DNA of 64,000 nt from positions 1,550,001 to 1,614,000 of the forward strand of contig OZ245995.1 in the NCBI GenBank assembly GCA_965230185.1, read 5' to 3'. Made by a program: the position numbers and the translations under genes. The DNA is from Motiliproteus sp965230185. GTDB taxonomy: Bacteria > Pseudomonadota > Gammaproteobacteria > Pseudomonadales > Balneatricaceae. Positions within the stretch are counted from its first letter, which is position 1, and every line of letters begins with the position of its first letter. This document shows positions 63,683 through 64,000 of the stretch, one piece after another. The notes below the pieces were generated by a model. It had not been told where the DNA came from and ran no database searches. It saw only the letters and a program-made list of their open reading frames with translations.

Positions 63683-63976
63683 TCAGGTGCTTCTTAGCCC
63701 CACCGCTTGCCGGCTTCGCCGGTGCCCCGCGCGCAGCCCCCGTTGTTCGGGCGCATCGACAGGCCGTCCATGCCTGACGATGTGGCTCGGCATCCCTGCC
63801 TCGCCCCTTGCGGGCCTGATCGAATAACGGACACTGTGCCCGGCTGCGCAAAGGGGGAATATGCCAGCCGCTGATCCGGTGCCTCCTTCAACAGTCGCCA
63901 GGCGAGCGGTTAACTCCCCAACCCCCTTTGAAACCGATAAATCGCAGGCTGAAACTGGCCCGCAGGGGCCCGTCAT
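63683..63976 (-). CDS. Doubtful conserved-type ORF, 97 aa
   Basis: A 97-codon frame with GELTARLATVEGGTGSAAGI, then FPLCAAGHSVRYS and RPARGEAGMPSHIVRHG. The sequence is low in typical globular features and contains repeated palindromes at the DNA level; it may be a non-coding region of an integrative element that happens to be open. It extends close to the window edge. Confidence 0.25.
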   Translation of the reverse strand: MTGPCGPVSACDLSVSKGVGELTARLATVEGGTGSAAGIFPLCAAGHSVRYSIRPARGEAGMPSHIVRHGRPVDAPEQRGLRAGHRRSRQAVGLRST

Positions 63977-63988
63977 GGATGACGGGCC
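63967..63988. other. Perfect hairpin near the window end
   Basis: GGCCCGTCAT (63967-63976), a GG loop and ATGACGGGCC (63979-63988) form a 10-bp stem. No T-run is seen within the window; it may be structural. Confidence 0.4.
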
Positions 63989-64000
63989 TGGCCTCCGCGG

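Larger units (their letters stand above)
63474..64000. other. Hairpin-rich window end, possible mobile-element edge
   Basis: No gene is well supported. From about 63600 the sequence becomes GC-rich with dense short palindromes, including GCCGGCTTCGCCGG and a 10-bp stem GGCCCGTCAT / ATGACGGGCC (63967-63988). A minus-strand frame at 63683-63976 (97 codons) begins MTGPCGPVSACDLSVSKGVG and has a sequence I associate, from memory and unverified, with conserved hypothetical frames in integrative elements. I report it as a possibility only. Confidence 0.35.

Overview
The window reads as chromosome of a moderately GC-rich, aerobic, metabolically versatile gammaproteobacterium. The complete rnfABCDGE-rnfH cluster, the YeeN-type YebC paralogue, the many LysR regulators and the REP-like repeats all fit a marine Oceanospirillales- or Pseudomonas-like lineage. 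The lineage is inferred from gene content only; there is no rRNA or tRNA gene here to test it.

Layout. (1) 1-1230: a small ORF and a SnoaL-like protein. (2) 1229-16069: an almost complete aerobic phenylacetate pathway. paaFGHIJKABCDE is one long minus-strand operon, divergent from paaN and paaY, with the repressor gene paaX after a REP-like array. Phenylacetate is activated by PaaK, epoxidised by PaaABCDE and degraded by PaaG/F/H/J to acetyl-CoA and succinyl-CoA. The ring-opening enzyme is the short PaaN-type aldehyde dehydrogenase, not the fused PaaZ. (3) 16438-21765: a Liv-type ABC importer operon divergent from paaX, plausibly for an aromatic acid, whose last gene fuses a hemerythrin domain to the LivF ATPase. 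(4) 21970-34400: accessory single genes: an orphan HELAH metallopeptidase with a membrane partner, methyltransferase, ACT protein, LysE exporter, VOC/LysR and PACE/LysR divergent pairs, YciI, NUDIX, an M15-like peptidase, YeeN and an ICMT-like protein. (5) 34514-40450: a GntR-regulated minus-strand catabolic operon (FAD oxidoreductase, BCCT transporter, two enolase-superfamily enzymes) for an unidentified, probably betaine-like, substrate. (6) 40741-45310: a frameshifted GNAT gene, a 265-bp MITE, three unrecognised exported proteins or lipoproteins, and a 10.5-unit REP-like array. (7) 45597-51067: a tungsten module: aldehyde:ferredoxin oxidoreductase, TupB-TupC-TupA tungstate importer and MoeA. 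(8) 51516-54427: an AraC-family gene destroyed by an IS3-family (IS407-group) element with an adjacent deletion, a LysE exporter and a DUF488 protein. (9) 54510-61289: a LysR gene and rnfABCDGE-rnfH. (10) 61825-64000: a RidA-family protein, a second copy of the same MITE, a class I glutamine amidotransferase, and a hairpin-rich end that may belong to another mobile element.

Points that stand out: the hemerythrin-LivF fusion beside an O2-dependent aromatic pathway; recurring TTTTGTATC motifs in the paa and transporter promoters that may be PaaX operators; two inverted-orientation REP arrays; two 265-bp MITE copies of identical length; the IS-linked deletion in the AraC gene; and several small gene sets without a recognised function (22009-23615, 41813-44122, 34514-40450).
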